The notes under the pieces are model-generated. The model saw only the letters and a program-made list of their open reading frames with translations, was not told the origin of the DNA and ran no database searches. The position numbers were made by a program, and so were the translations under genes. From an uncultured Gemmatimonadales bacterium (GTDB lineage Bacteria > Gemmatimonadota > Gemmatimonadetes > Palauibacterales > Palauibacteraceae): a stretch of DNA of 64,000 nt. This document shows positions 1 to 9,118 of the stretch, piece by piece. How positions within the stretch are numbered: the stretch's first letter is position 1; each line of letters starts with the position of its first letter. The stretch spans positions 71,398 to 135,397 of the forward strand of contig CAMYMV010000014.1 in assembly GCA_947259585.1 (NCBI GenBank), in the 5' to 3' direction.

Positions 1-729
1 ATCTATCAGTGGGTCAGGGGTCTGGTCCGCTCGACGGACGCCCCCGTGCTTTTCGGCTCGATCGGGATCGAGAACCGGAGCCAGGACGACTGGGACTACT
101 ACAACTCGGCGTTCCTCATCGACGACCGAGGGGCGAACCTGGCGCGCTACGACAAGCATCATCTCGTACCGGTCGTGGAGCGCGTCCCCTTCCTCGACCC
201 GGACTGGTTCACGTGGGCCGAGTTTTTCGGCGGCTTCGCCGTGGGCAGGAACCTGGATGTCCTGCCGCTCGATGAGAGCCGCTTCGGGGTGTTGATCTGC
301 TACGAGTCGATCTTCTCCGGTCTCAGCCGAGGCTATCGCATGCGGGGTGCCGACTTCCTGGTCAACATCACCAACGACGCCTGGTTCGGACGAGAAGGAC
401 CGTGGTGGAGCCGCAGCGGCGCTCTCTGGCAGCACCCCTCGCATCTCGTGCTGCGTGCGATCGAGAATCGCATCGGGGTCGCCCGTGTGGGCAACACCGG
501 CATCTCCGGGACTCTGGATCCTCTGGGCCGGACGCACGACACCACCCGGCTCTTCAGGCCTGCGATCTTCACGGCGGATGTGCTGACCACGGATGGGCGC
601 ACGCTGTTCTCGCGCACGGGCGATGTGGTGGGGTGGATCGCGGCCCTCGCCGCCGCGGTCGGGGTCGTCCTGCCGCCTCCCGGCCGGAGAAGCCGCCGGG
701 ACAGGGTGGCTTCCGGGAAGGCGGCCTAG
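1..729 (+). CDS. lnt: Apolipoprotein N-acyltransferase, C-terminal part (5' end outside window)
   Basis: Lnt transfers an acyl chain from a phospholipid to the N-terminal Cys of lipoproteins, the last step of lipoprotein maturation in the inner membrane. The frame is open from base 1, so the N-terminal membrane segments and the first catalytic Glu lie upstream. Visible nitrilase-fold motifs are YDKHHLVPVVERVPF, with the catalytic Lys at about residue 52 of the fragment, and GVLICYESIF, with the catalytic Cys at about residue 100. NITNDAWFG and the C-terminal hydrophobic segment GWIAALAAAVGVVL also fit Lnt. The gene converges on the minus-strand gene ending at 755 with 25 bases between. The several lipoproteins in this window are expected substrates. 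Confidence 0.93.
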   Translation: MYQWVRGLVRSTDAPVLFGSIGIENRSQDDWDYYNSAFLIDDRGANLARYDKHHLVPVVERVPFLDPDWFTWAEFFGGFAVGRNLDVLPLDESRFGVLICYESIFSGLSRGYRMRGADFLVNITNDAWFGREGPWWSRSGALWQHPSHLVLRAIENRIGVARVGNTGISGTLDPLGRTHDTTRLFRPAIFTADVLTTDGRTLFSRTGDVVGWIAALAAAVGVVLPPPGRRSRRDRVASGKAA

Positions 730-754
730 CCCGACCGGCCGTGGGAGTGGGGTT

Positions 755-2680
755 CTACGCCTGCTCATCCTCCCGCAGGCGCTGCTCCAGGAGTATGCTG
801 GCCACCCGCAGGAAATCGTGCTCCGTGACGACGCCGACCAATCTCAGCTCGACGGTAATGGGCAGACATCCGATTCGCTTCGTCTTCATGAGATCGATCG
901 CTTCCAGCGTCGGCGTGTCCGGCCTGATCGTGATCAGGTCGCGCTGCATGATCTCACCCACGGGAGTCGGCGCATCCGCCTTCGTGTGCTCCCGCGAGGC
1001 CATGTGGCGGAGGAGCGAGCGATGGGACATGAGGCCGAGCAGGACGTGCTGCTCGTCTTCGACGGGGATGTGGTGGATGTTGTGCCAGTCCATGAGACGA
1101 GCCACGAGCTCGATCGGCTCGTTCACTCCGACCGTGATGAGGTCGGTGGTCATGTACTGCTCGACCCGGCGGTAGCTGGGCGTCCAGTCGCCGGCTTCCT
1201 CGAACTCGGCCAGCGACCACCGATGGACGGGCTCTCCGGTCCGCTCCCGCTCCGCCAGCGCGGCGGTGAGGGCGGTCAGGCGCTCGAGCGGGCTTCCCCG
1301 GTCCTTCATGCGCGCGTACGAGCGAAGGAGCCAGGCCGACGGCGTCTGCTTCGACTCGACCCGCTCAGCGATGATGCCCAGATAGTGTTCGATCTCCGCC
1401 TGGTCCAGATTCCCGGCCTCGAGGCCCTCCCGGGCCAGCGGGATGAGCGTCTCGGTGATCAGCTGCCGGGCACCCTGGGTTTCGCCCTTGCCACACCAAT
1501 ACAGACGGGAGTCGAGGCCGAGACGGGCCGCGGCCACGAAGTTGGCGCGAGCGTCATCGAAGTCCATCGACTGGCGCACATCGCTTTCGGCGTGGGCCAG
1601 CGCGCTGACGAGCCCGAACCAGAACGCCGCGTTGGCGATCTCGTCCTGCAGCGTGGGGCCCGAGCCGAGCACCCGGTTCTCGATGCGCAGGTGCGGCTTC
1701 CCGTTGCTTATCCCGTAACAGGGTCGGTTCCAGCGCCAGATCGTGCTGTTGTGAAGCTGGAGCGCCTTCAGCAGCGGCACGCGGCCCTCGGCGAGCTCCT
1801 CCAGGGGATCCTCTTCGATCTCGCGGCCGAGGATGACGCGGAAGCGCGCGATGTCTTCCCGATAGATCTCGAGAACCGAATCGTCCACCCAGTGCGTGCC
1901 GAAGTGCACCCGAGGCTTGATGTCCCGCATCTCGGGCCTGGCGCTCCGAGTGTCGATCGACTGCTGAAAGAGCGCGATGCGCGTCTCGCGCCACAGCCGC
2001 TTCCCGAACAGAAGCGGGGAGCCGGCTGCCGCTGCCAGCACCGGCGCGGCGGCCACGAGAGCGATGTTGTAGAGTTGAGCGAACTCCTCCGCGCCGACCT
2101 GAAAGTGCACCTGAAAGCTCGTGTTCGCCGCCTCGAGCATCACGTTGTCGTGCTCGACCAGCAGCTCGTCCACGCCCTTGAGGTAGAACTTGTAGGTGCC
2201 TCCGCGCAGACGATTCAGGGCGTCGTTCAGCGCGTAGTAGCGCTTCTCCGGCGTCATGTTCTCGATCGACAGGTGAGACTTGTGGAGTGTCGGCAGGATG
2301 CCGGTCAGGACCACGTCAGCGCCGACCTCGAGCGCCGCCTCACGCACGGTCTCGAGAATCTCGCGCAGTCCCTGCTCCATGCGGCTCAGGCAATCGCCGT
2401 CGAAGCGTAGGGGATCGAGGTTGGCCTCGAGGTTGAATAGCGCCAGCTCGTGGGTGATCCGCGGGTCGTCGAGGCGCTCGAGAATCTCCATGGCCTTGGG
2501 CGCGGGCTGCCATTCGTCGTCGACCAGGAACATCTCCTGCTCGACGCCGATCCGCCTGACGTCGGCCTCGATCGCGCCGGATTCCAGCATCTGTTCGAGC
2601 GCCTGCACATCGCGAAGGAGATGCCTGGTGAACAGGCGAAGATGCTCAGTGTCGCCGGCGAGAACGTCCTTGTCACCCAT
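755..2680 (-). CDS. GCS2-family carboxylate-amine ligase fused to a CBS-domain pair
   Basis: The protein has 641 residues. Residues about 20-450 look like glutamate-cysteine ligase family 2 (GCS2). The metal/ATP-binding strand GVEQEMFLVD is at 45-54, followed by conserved segments such as NTSFQVHFQV and RIENRVLGSGP. Residues about 508-562 and 575-628 are two CBS domains (ITVGVNEPIELVARLM and ITIRPDTPTLEAIDLM), usually an adenosine-nucleotide sensor. A regulated ATP-dependent amide-bond-forming enzyme is the natural reading; the substrate cannot be told from sequence, and true gamma-glutamylcysteine synthesis is not certain. It is the last gene of a minus-strand run with the pterin dehydratase and glycosyltransferase, 42 bases after the latter. 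Confidence 0.85.
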   Translation of the reverse strand: MGDKDVLAGDTEHLRLFTRHLLRDVQALEQMLESGAIEADVRRIGVEQEMFLVDDEWQPAPKAMEILERLDDPRITHELALFNLEANLDPLRFDGDCLSRMEQGLREILETVREAALEVGADVVLTGILPTLHKSHLSIENMTPEKRYYALNDALNRLRGGTYKFYLKGVDELLVEHDNVMLEAANTSFQVHFQVGAEEFAQLYNIALVAAAPVLAAAAGSPLLFGKRLWRETRIALFQQSIDTRSARPEMRDIKPRVHFGTHWVDDSVLEIYREDIARFRVILGREIEEDPLEELAEGRVPLLKALQLHNSTIWRWNRPCYGISNGKPHLRIENRVLGSGPTLQDEIANAAFWFGLVSALAHAESDVRQSMDFDDARANFVAAARLGLDSRLYWCGKGETQGARQLITETLIPLAREGLEAGNLDQAEIEHYLGIIAERVESKQTPSAWLLRSYARMKDRGSPLERLTALTAALAERERTGEPVHRWSLAEFEEAGDWTPSYRRVEQYMTTDLITVGVNEPIELVARLMDWHNIHHIPVEDEQHVLLGLMSHRSLLRHMASREHTKADAPTPVGEIMQRDLITIRPDTPTLEAIDLMKTKRIGCLPITVELRLVGVVTEHDFLRVASILLEQRLREDEQA

Positions 2681-2722
2681 GGCCGAAAACTAACCGGTGA
2701 TCCATGCGCGGCAAAAGGAAGG

Positions 2723-3769
2723 TCAGAAGGCCGCAGCCTCCACGAAACGCCTTGCCACCTCCTCCCAGGCGTAGTGGCGAGCTCGTCGCCTCCCGGCCTC
2801 GCCCAACCTCCGCCGCAGGGGCGGGTCCGTCAGGAGCCGGACCAGTGCGCGAGCCAGCCCGCTCGGATCGTCGGGGGAGACGAGGAGACCGGCCTCCCCA
2901 TCAGGGATGACTTCGGGGACCGCAGCGTTCCGGAAGGCCACGATCGGGAGGCCGCTCGCCATCGCCTCGAGAAACGAGATGCCGAAGCCCTCCTGCAGGG
3001 AGGGAAGGCAGAAGACGTCCGCCGCCAGGTACTCGTCCCTGACGGAGTCCGTGTCCGGGATCTCTCCGGTGATCACGACCGATCCCGCCAGGCCTAGAGC
3101 GAGACGCTCCTGCTCGAGCCGATGCAACTCGGGGCCGCCTCCCACGATCCGCAGCCGTGCGTCCGGCACCTGCGCACGGATCGCGGGCATCGCCCGTAGC
3201 AGGGAGGAGGTGTTCTTTCTCTTGTATTGACGGGCGACGCTGAGGATGACCGGTCCGGCCATGCTTGCAGGCGGGGGGCGGCCGCTCTCGTCGGCCGGCT
3301 CTGGCCCAGCCTCGTCGGCCGGCTCCTGCCCAGCCTCGTCGGTTGTCCTCCAGCGGGCGAGGTCGATCCCTTCCGAGACGATTCTGACTCGAGCGGGATC
3401 CAGTCCATAGGCCTCGATGGCAACTCCTCGGTTGTATTCGCTTGTCACCATCACGACATCGGCCGATCGGGCGTTGGCGCCTTCGAGGCGCGAGAGAAGC
3501 CGGAATCGCAACCGGGGCCAGCCCGCGAACCCGTCCAGGTCGAAGCCCACGATAAGGGCCGAATCGGCCAGAGCGGCTTCGCCCGCGCGGGCCAGCGTCA
3601 GGTTGTAGCGGATCCTCCGGAGGGAATCGATCCGATCGGGGGGTGGCCCGACGTGATGGACGGAGTGCCCGAGCGCCTCCAGCCCTCCAGCCAGGCCGGT
3701 GATCGCCACTCCCGAGCCACTGCCCAAATGCGGCTCGACGGGCCAGGAATTGAGAAAGGCGATGCGCAG
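2723..3769 (-). CDS. Glycosyltransferase family 4 protein
   Basis: GT-B fold glycosyltransferase of about 348 residues. The C-terminal nucleotide-sugar domain shows ILSVARQYKRKNT, LRIVGGGPE, and the GT4 signature PSLQEGFGISFLEAMASGLP, with E-x7-E inside. A Pro/Glu/Ala-rich insert (repeats of QEPADEAG type) near residues 145-165 is low complexity. The conserved N-terminus RIAFLNSWP lies upstream of the first TTG (3727). The frame is closed by a TAG 13 bases before a CTG at 3769, and there is no ATG, GTG or TTG between, so CTG 3769 is the best start. That CTG sits 10 bases after the stop of the pterin dehydratase gene, suggesting coupling. Donor and acceptor are unknown. Confidence 0.85.
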   Translation of the reverse strand: MRIAFLNSWPVEPHLGSGSGVAITGLAGGLEALGHSVHHVGPPPDRIDSLRRIRYNLTLARAGEAALADSALIVGFDLDGFAGWPRLRFRLLSRLEGANARSADVVMVTSEYNRGVAIEAYGLDPARVRIVSEGIDLARWRTTDEAGQEPADEAGPEPADESGRPPPASMAGPVILSVARQYKRKNTSSLLRAMPAIRAQVPDARLRIVGGGPELHRLEQERLALGLAGSVVITGEIPDTDSVRDEYLAADVFCLPSLQEGFGISFLEAMASGLPIVAFRNAAVPEVIPDGEAGLLVSPDDPSGLARALVRLLTDPPLRRRLGEAGRRRARHYAWEEVARRFVEAAAF

Positions 3770-3779
3770 ACGGCGATCC

Positions 3780-4109
3780 CTACAGCTCGTCTATCTTCGC
3801 GGCCAGGATGAAGTCGCTTTCCGTGAGGCCGTCGATCTTGTGCGTCCAGATCCGCGTCCGCACGCGGCCCCAGCTCAGGTAGATGTCCGGGTGGTGCCCC
3901 TGCTCTTCGGCCAGCTCGCCAACACGGTTCGTGAAGTCGAGCGCCGATCGGAAGTCCTCGAAGCCGAACTCCTTCTCGAGATGGTGCTCGTCTACGGCCT
4001 GCCAACCGCCACCGAGCGCCGCCTGCAGGTCGGCCAGTTCCCGACCGGCGAGTGGCGGCACCCCGCCTCGGCATGGCACGCACGCTTTCCGTGCGAGATC
4101 GCTCGACAT
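3780..4109 (-). CDS. 4a-hydroxytetrahydrobiopterin dehydratase (PCD family)
   Basis: A 109-residue protein with the diagnostic PCD motif EEQGHHPDIYLSWGRV, containing the HHP active-site triad, and the C-terminal GLTESDFILAAKID. PCD dehydrates the carbinolamine formed by pterin-dependent hydroxylases and regenerates the cofactor. In bacteria without aromatic hydroxylases PCD-like proteins have also been linked to molybdopterin enzymes; no hydroxylase gene is visible here. It is the first gene of the run PCD, GT4, GCS2-CBS. Length and motif fit the family, and function is inferred from it. Confidence 0.92.
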   Translation of the reverse strand: MSSDLARKACVPCRGGVPPLAGRELADLQAALGGGWQAVDEHHLEKEFGFEDFRSALDFTNRVGELAEEQGHHPDIYLSWGRVRTRIWTHKIDGLTESDFILAAKIDEL

Positions 4110-4211
4110 GATTCGAAGCCTCCGGGTCTCCAGGATGCTGAGTCTCGACCGCTTCAGAGGGTGTGGGGGAGGGTGGCGCGCCGCAAGGGCGAGGCGCCGT
4201 TCGTGAAACGT

Positions 4212-5771
4212 CTAGCCGCCGGGCACGGTGAGCTCGACCCGTACGCGACGAGCGAGCCGGCCTTCGCTCGGCGATCGGTGGGCGGGTGCCACCGAGATCT
4301 CGCTTCGCCCGCGGGCCTTCGCGTTGTAGAGGGCGAGGTCGGCCGCTCTCAGCAGCGCCGTCGAGTCCGCCGCGTCGTCCGGGAATAGCGCGATGCCCGC
4401 CGAGCAGCTGACCTCGATCGCATCGCCGCTCTCCGAGGCCATGGCGGATTCGCAGAGCTGTTCCTTCAAGCGGCGGGCGATTCCGACGGCCAGGGGCTCA
4501 TCGGCCTGGAGCAACAGGACCGCGAACTCGTCGCCGCCGATTCGCGCCACTTCGTCGGAGTCCCGGAGGATTCCGCGGAGTGCCACCGCGATCCTCTGCA
4601 GCACCCGGTCGCCGGCGTGATGCCCGTGCCGGTCGTTCACCGCCTTCAGGTGATCGCTGTCGAGCAGGAGGAGCCCGAGCTTCTCGCCGTAGCGCTCCGC
4701 CCTGGCCAGGTGCTCCTCGAGCCGGTCGACGAAGTACCGTCGGTTGTGGAGCCCGGTGAGCGGATCGGTGATCGCGAGCCGCCGAGTCTCTTCCTGAAGC
4801 TTCGCCGAGTGCAGCACGACCGCCGCCTGTTGGGCAACGACGGAGAGCCTGCGAACCTGCGCCTCCCGGTATGCCCCGAGCCGAGTGGATTCGGCGTTCA
4901 GGACGCCGATCACCCGCCCCTCGACGAGGAGGGGGACAGCGATCTCGCTGCGCGCGCCGATGACGCCCGGGATGTAACTGTCGTCGAGCTCCAAATCGTC
5001 GACCACGATCGTTTCCCCCGTGCTCGCACAGCGGCCCGTGATCCCGAGGCCGAGAGGAATCGTCATCTCCTGGACACCCTCGGCGTAGCCGTTCGAGGCT
5101 CGGACGCGAAGCGCCTCCCGGTCCTCGTCGGCGAGGAGAAGGGCGCACTGTCCGCGAGGGATGGTGCTCTGGGCAACTTCGAGGATCGCGTTCAGCGTGG
5201 AACCGAGATCCCTGCCCTCGCTGGCCAGCTGGCTGATCCGGTAGAGAGCGTCCAGCAGGCTGATCCTGGACTGGAGGCGCTCACGCGCCTGCGAAGCCAC
5301 GATGGCCAGTGCCGCCTGGGCGCCGAGGACGGTGAGCAGCTTCTCGTGCTCCTCGGTGAAGGCGTCCTCGCGGTCGGACTCGACGTTCACCACGCCGGCC
5401 ACCTCGTTCCGTACGATCAGGGGAACCGCCATGTTGGAGCGCGCCTCGTGCAGGCCCACCACGTAACGTGGGTCCTTCCTCACGTCGCCGACCCGCACGG
5501 CCTGGCGATTCGCCGCTGCCCAGCCCGAGATACCGTTGCCTTCGGGAAGCGAGAGCCGAAGAACGTCGCTGGCTCGCTCATCGTATCCGCGTACGCTCCG
5601 AACCGAGAGTGTACGGCTCTCGGCGTCGTACAGCATCAGCGCGCAGTGGTCGAAGCCGATGAGCTCCTGCGCACGGGCCAGGACCTTCTCGAGCAGACGG
5701 TCCAGGTCGTCGCTAAGGCCTATCTCCCGCGTCGCTTCATATACGGCTGCAAGAGATGCGAGTTCGTTCAT
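4212..5771 (-). CDS. GAF-GAF-GGDEF diguanylate cyclase
   Basis: A cytosolic signalling protein of about 519 residues. Two GAF sensor domains (about 15-160 and 185-325; HCALMLYDAESRTLSVRSV and QCALLLADEDREALRVRAS strands) precede a GGDEF domain (about 345-505). The active site is intact as ARIGGDEFAVLL. An RxxD inhibitory site, RDSD, lies exactly five residues before GGDEF, so product inhibition by c-di-GMP is predicted. The start at ATG 5771 (MNELASLAAVYEAT) is preferred because upstream residues are Arg/Ser-rich and unlike GAF sequences. No EAL or HD-GYP gene is in the window. The ligands of the GAF domains are unknown. Confidence 0.93.
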   Translation of the reverse strand: MNELASLAAVYEATREIGLSDDLDRLLEKVLARAQELIGFDHCALMLYDAESRTLSVRSVRGYDERASDVLRLSLPEGNGISGWAAANRQAVRVGDVRKDPRYVVGLHEARSNMAVPLIVRNEVAGVVNVESDREDAFTEEHEKLLTVLGAQAALAIVASQARERLQSRISLLDALYRISQLASEGRDLGSTLNAILEVAQSTIPRGQCALLLADEDREALRVRASNGYAEGVQEMTIPLGLGITGRCASTGETIVVDDLELDDSYIPGVIGARSEIAVPLLVEGRVIGVLNAESTRLGAYREAQVRRLSVVAQQAAVVLHSAKLQEETRRLAITDPLTGLHNRRYFVDRLEEHLARAERYGEKLGLLLLDSDHLKAVNDRHGHHAGDRVLQRIAVALRGILRDSDEVARIGGDEFAVLLLQADEPLAVGIARRLKEQLCESAMASESGDAIEVSCSAGIALFPDDAADSTALLRAADLALYNAKARGRSEISVAPAHRSPSEGRLARRVRVELTVPGG

Positions 5772-6034
5772 TCCGCGCCAATCGCTCCGAGGAGATCTTC
5801 GGCGCATCCGGAGCTCGCAAGACGGCGCACCGCTCCGGACGCAAGGTCGCAATAGATTTGTGTAGCGTGACTTAGGCGGGGTCGGACAGGCTCAACCTTC
5901 GTTGCCGGCGGTCCCGGAGTCCTCCCCCAGCGCGTCGATGTTGCCCGCGAGGTATCGCAAGAAGGGTTCCGCGCGCCGGGGGGGCCGGGAGGAGGGAGCG
6001 GCTGGTCGGCCGGAGTTGGTTCGCCGGATCTAGT

Positions 6035-6502
6035 TCAGGCTGCCTCCACCGCCCGTTTGATCGCCTCGTAGTCGGGCTCCACGCCGGAATCCTCGGAGAC
6101 CCAGTCGTAGACCACGGTGCCGCTTCGGTCGATGACGAACGCGGATCGCTTTGCGACCCCCTTGAGCCCCACGAGCTCCTCGTACAGAACGCCGTATTTG
6201 GTGGCCACCGTCTTGTTGAAGTCGGAGAGAAGCGGGAATCCGATGCCCTCCTCCTCTCGGAAGCGCTTCACGACGAAGGGGCTGTCGATGCTGATGCCGA
6301 ACACGCGGGCGTCCAGCTCGTCCCACTCGACCCAGTCGCTCGTGATCTTGCAGAGCTCTGCTGTGCAGACCGAGCTGAACGCCAGCGGGAAGAACAGGAG
6401 CACGACCTTGTCCCGCCCGATGTGCTCGGCGAGGTCCACGACCTCTCCAGGCCCCTGGGGAAGTTGGAACGCCGGAGCCCTATCTCCCTTACGTATCGCC
6501 AT
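6035..6502 (-). CDS. Peroxiredoxin (AhpC/TSA, AhpE-like)
   Basis: A 155-residue thioredoxin-fold peroxidase that reduces hydroperoxides in the cytosol. The peroxidatic site reads FPLAFSSVCTAELC, with the peroxidatic Cys at 46 preceded by Ser where most family members have Pro-x3-Thr, and a second Cys at 51. The downstream FGISIDSPFVVKRFRE and AFVIDRSGTVVY segments match one-Cys/AhpE-type peroxiredoxins. No partner reductase is adjacent. The start has a good Shine-Dalgarno (GGAGG upstream of ATG). The 180 bases to the next gene (5853-6034) hold no gene. Confidence 0.93.
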   Translation of the reverse strand: MAIRKGDRAPAFQLPQGPGEVVDLAEHIGRDKVVLLFFPLAFSSVCTAELCKITSDWVEWDELDARVFGISIDSPFVVKRFREEEGIGFPLLSDFNKTVATKYGVLYEELVGLKGVAKRSAFVIDRSGTVVYDWVSEDSGVEPDYEAIKRAVEAA

Positions 6503-6565
6503 GGCAGCCTCCTTGGCCGTTTCAATCAGAGTTCAATCGCTCGAGGAACCGCGGGCTACGGCCCT

Positions 6566-8458
6566 TCAGAACGCGCCTCCACCTCCACCCCCGAAGCCTC
6601 CGCCGGAGAAGCCTCCTCCGCCGCTGAACCCGGAGCCACCCGAGCTTCGCGGACGCGAAGCCATGGTCTGCGAGGTCGAGGTGGCCATGCGGGACAGATC
6701 GCTCACGAACAGATGGGTTCGGAACCCGTGGGGATTCGAGCCTCGGTACCAGCTGGGCGGCTCGCGATAGATGTCCTCGAACGCCGCCGCCCACTTGCTC
6801 TCCACGCCGAGGGCCATGGCGAACGGGAGGTACTTCTCGAACATCTCGGGGCCCGTGATCATCCGCTTGAAGCGGTCGCTCTCGACCCGTTGCAGAAACT
6901 CTTCGAAGCCGCGGACCTTGGCGAAAGCCCGTGTTCCGCGAACGGTCCGGGCCGGCATGACGAGGCCGAAACCGGCGACGATCGCTCCGGTCAGGATCCC
7001 CGCGACGATCACGGTGACCGGCGACTCTCCGAGCATGGCCGCGAAGATGTTGCCGGCGACCAGGGTAAGGACCGTGACGACCACGGCGACGCCGATGTAT
7101 ACGGCCTTCACCTTGTCCGGCCGGCGCTCGTAGTAGCGCTCCGCCAGGAGGCGCTTGAACATCCCATCCCGGATACCGGGCAAATCGCGGTAGAACTCGT
7201 TCTGCAGCTCCGAGAGGCTGACCGAGGTGCCGGAGGACCCGAACAACGCGTCCAGAAGTGCGACCTCGTGCGCCCTCAGCTCGTCCCACTTCCATTCCGC
7301 ACGAGGCCGTTCGACGCGGAAGATGTACTCCGTGTCCGAGAGCAGCCCGAGGAGCATCTTCTTCTCCGTCTCCTCGATGCTCAGGTATCCGCGAACGGCC
7401 AGGTCGACCAGAGTGGCGGTGACGTCACGCATATCGGGAGAGTGATCAGCGAGCACGCCCATCTCGCCGGGCGTGAGCCCCTCCGGCGGCTCGTACTGGG
7501 CGGCGATCGGTCCGGTCTCCGGGTCCCGTCCACGAGCGCGCCAGAGATTGAACATGAGGAAGAAGGCCGCGACCGGGAGGAAGAGCGGCCAGTTCGCCCG
7601 CAGGAAACTCCCGGCCTTGTCGGCCGCGCCCGGGCGCTCGACCACGCCGGGATCCCAGGCGACGGCGACCGTCAGTCCCTCGCGGAACGCCAGCGCACGG
7701 GTCGTCTCGATCCGAACATAGTTCTCCAGGACCTCGATGCTCGCGGCGGATTCCGTCGAGCCATAGGCGCCGGTGAACGCGCGCGCCCTGAGGCCGGTGA
7801 TCTCCGCCGGAAGCACGATCTCCGCCGAGGCGCGCTCGATCGCCACGGGCCACTCGTCGCCGGTCACGTTCCAGTACAGCTCGTCCCAGGTCTCGAACTC
7901 CTCGCCGCCCTCCGGGAAGCGGAGCCCGTTCTTCACGCTGTAGCGGATCTGGACCGTGCGTGTGGCATCCGAGGCGCCCGGCACCCAGATCTTGATCTTC
8001 TTGTACTGCCTCTCCCTGCTCTCCTCGTAACGAAGCTCGTTGCCCGAGCCGTCCGTCACCTCCTCGACGTCCAGGTCGAGGGCGTAGGTGAAGTTCTGCG
8101 CGTCGCGATAACGGATCGGTATGGTTCGGAAGATGCCGTTGTAGGAGCCGGAGAAGCGGGGGCGGATAGTCTCGGTCACATCGATGCGGCCGCTCCGGCG
8201 CACCCGTACCTGAACGTCGAAGCTCTCGATGACCCATTCGCGCAGAGCGGCCGTGGGGACCCCTCCGGCGCCCCGGGTGGCGCCCGGTGCGCTGGGCAAT
8301 GCGAAGCCGGCAGCGCCGGCGAACGCGAGCGTCCCGACGGAGAGAGCCAGCAGCACGGCCCATCGCCCGCGATGTGCCGCAGGCTCTTGGCTGGGCAGCG
8401 AACGAACCCTAGCCGGCCGTCCCGAAATCGACTTTCGGCGCCTCACGCTCCCGTTCAT
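6566..8458 (-). CDS. DUF2207 predicted membrane protein
   Basis: A 630-residue protein with a signal/anchor at about 32-55, a large extracytoplasmic beta-rich DUF2207 domain (IRPRFSGSYNGIFRTIPIRYRD early in it), a membrane segment near 275-295, a cytosolic domain, two further membrane segments near 455-500, and a glycine-rich tail of FSGGGGFSGGG type ending in GGGGGAF. This organisation, Gly-rich tail included, is usual for DUF2207 proteins, whose function is unknown. The gene follows lemA on the same strand. If ATG 8458 (or GTG 8446) is the start, the two overlap by about 50 bases, so they are probably translated together. Confidence 0.88.
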   Translation of the reverse strand: MNGSVRRRKSISGRPARVRSLPSQEPAAHRGRWAVLLALSVGTLAFAGAAGFALPSAPGATRGAGGVPTAALREWVIESFDVQVRVRRSGRIDVTETIRPRFSGSYNGIFRTIPIRYRDAQNFTYALDLDVEEVTDGSGNELRYEESRERQYKKIKIWVPGASDATRTVQIRYSVKNGLRFPEGGEEFETWDELYWNVTGDEWPVAIERASAEIVLPAEITGLRARAFTGAYGSTESAASIEVLENYVRIETTRALAFREGLTVAVAWDPGVVERPGAADKAGSFLRANWPLFLPVAAFFLMFNLWRARGRDPETGPIAAQYEPPEGLTPGEMGVLADHSPDMRDVTATLVDLAVRGYLSIEETEKKMLLGLLSDTEYIFRVERPRAEWKWDELRAHEVALLDALFGSSGTSVSLSELQNEFYRDLPGIRDGMFKRLLAERYYERRPDKVKAVYIGVAVVVTVLTLVAGNIFAAMLGESPVTVIVAGILTGAIVAGFGLVMPARTVRGTRAFAKVRGFEEFLQRVESDRFKRMITGPEMFEKYLPFAMALGVESKWAAAFEDIYREPPSWYRGSNPHGFRTHLFVSDLSRMATSTSQTMASRPRSSGGSGFSGGGGFSGGGFGGGGGGAF

Positions 8459-8966
8459 CCTCGAGGCCGAAGAACTGGCGGGGCTGGAACCCGAACATGC
8501 CGGCCACCAGGTTGGACGGCACGGTGTGGATCTTGGTGTTGTAGTCGCGGACCACGGCGTTGTAGTAGCGGCGCGCGTTCTGGACGGCGTCCTCGATCTC
8601 GCTCAAGGATCCCTGCAGCTCGGTGAAGCTCTCTACCGCCCGGAGCTGCGGGTACGCCTCTGCCAGAGCGAAGAGCTGGCGGAGGGCTCCCGTCAGCACG
8701 TTCTCCGCCTGGGCCTTCGCCTCCGGATCCTGCACCGCCATCGCTCGGTTGCGGGCTTCGATCACCGCCTCGAGCGTGTCCTTCTCGTGGCTCGCATAAC
8801 CCTTTACCGTCTCGACGAGATTGGGGATGAGGTCGTAGCGCCGCTTCAGCTGAACGTCGATGTCCGCCCAGGAGTTGTCGACACGAACGCGAAGCTTGAC
8901 GAGGCCGTTGTATATGCCGATGAAGGCCACGATCAAGACGACCAGGATCAACAGGACGATCCACAT
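8409..8966 (-). CDS. lemA: LemA family protein
   Basis: A 185-residue protein with one N-terminal membrane anchor (WIVLLILVVLIVAFIGIYNG) followed by the long helical LemA domain. Conserved motifs are VRVDNSWADIDVQLKRRYDL, IPNLVETVKGYASHE and the YNAVVRDYN helix. ATG 8966 was chosen because AAGGAG sits 8 bases upstream; an upstream in-frame ATG has no such site and would add a charged leader. LemA proteins commonly neighbour DUF2207 or TPM-domain proteins, as here. A role in envelope maintenance is assumed, not demonstrated. Confidence 0.93.
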   Translation of the reverse strand: MWIVLLILVVLIVAFIGIYNGLVKLRVRVDNSWADIDVQLKRRYDLIPNLVETVKGYASHEKDTLEAVIEARNRAMAVQDPEAKAQAENVLTGALRQLFALAEAYPQLRAVESFTELQGSLSEIEDAVQNARRYYNAVVRDYNTKIHTVPSNLVAGMFGFQPRQFFGLEDEREREAPKVDFGTAG

Positions 8967-9118
8967 GGTCAGCTCTCCTTGCTGGGGAAGCCTCCGGCGC
9001 GCCGCCATGTTCGCGCCGACGGCGCACTATAGGCAGCCGACAGCCGGGCTGCCAGCGGCCGCATTCGGGGCGGACGCCTCAACGGACGGCGCCGCGCACC
9101 CGGCGGCGAGCCCGGGCG

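Noticed and set aside
593..2410. 605-codon plus-strand frame opposite the GCS2-CBS gene
   Set aside because: It is antisense to a gene with strong family motifs, and its translation is Arg/Leu/Gly-rich without recognisable domains. Long antisense frames are common in G+C-rich DNA. The same applies to 4617-5855, 6422-8626, 10023-12176 and 45170-46690.
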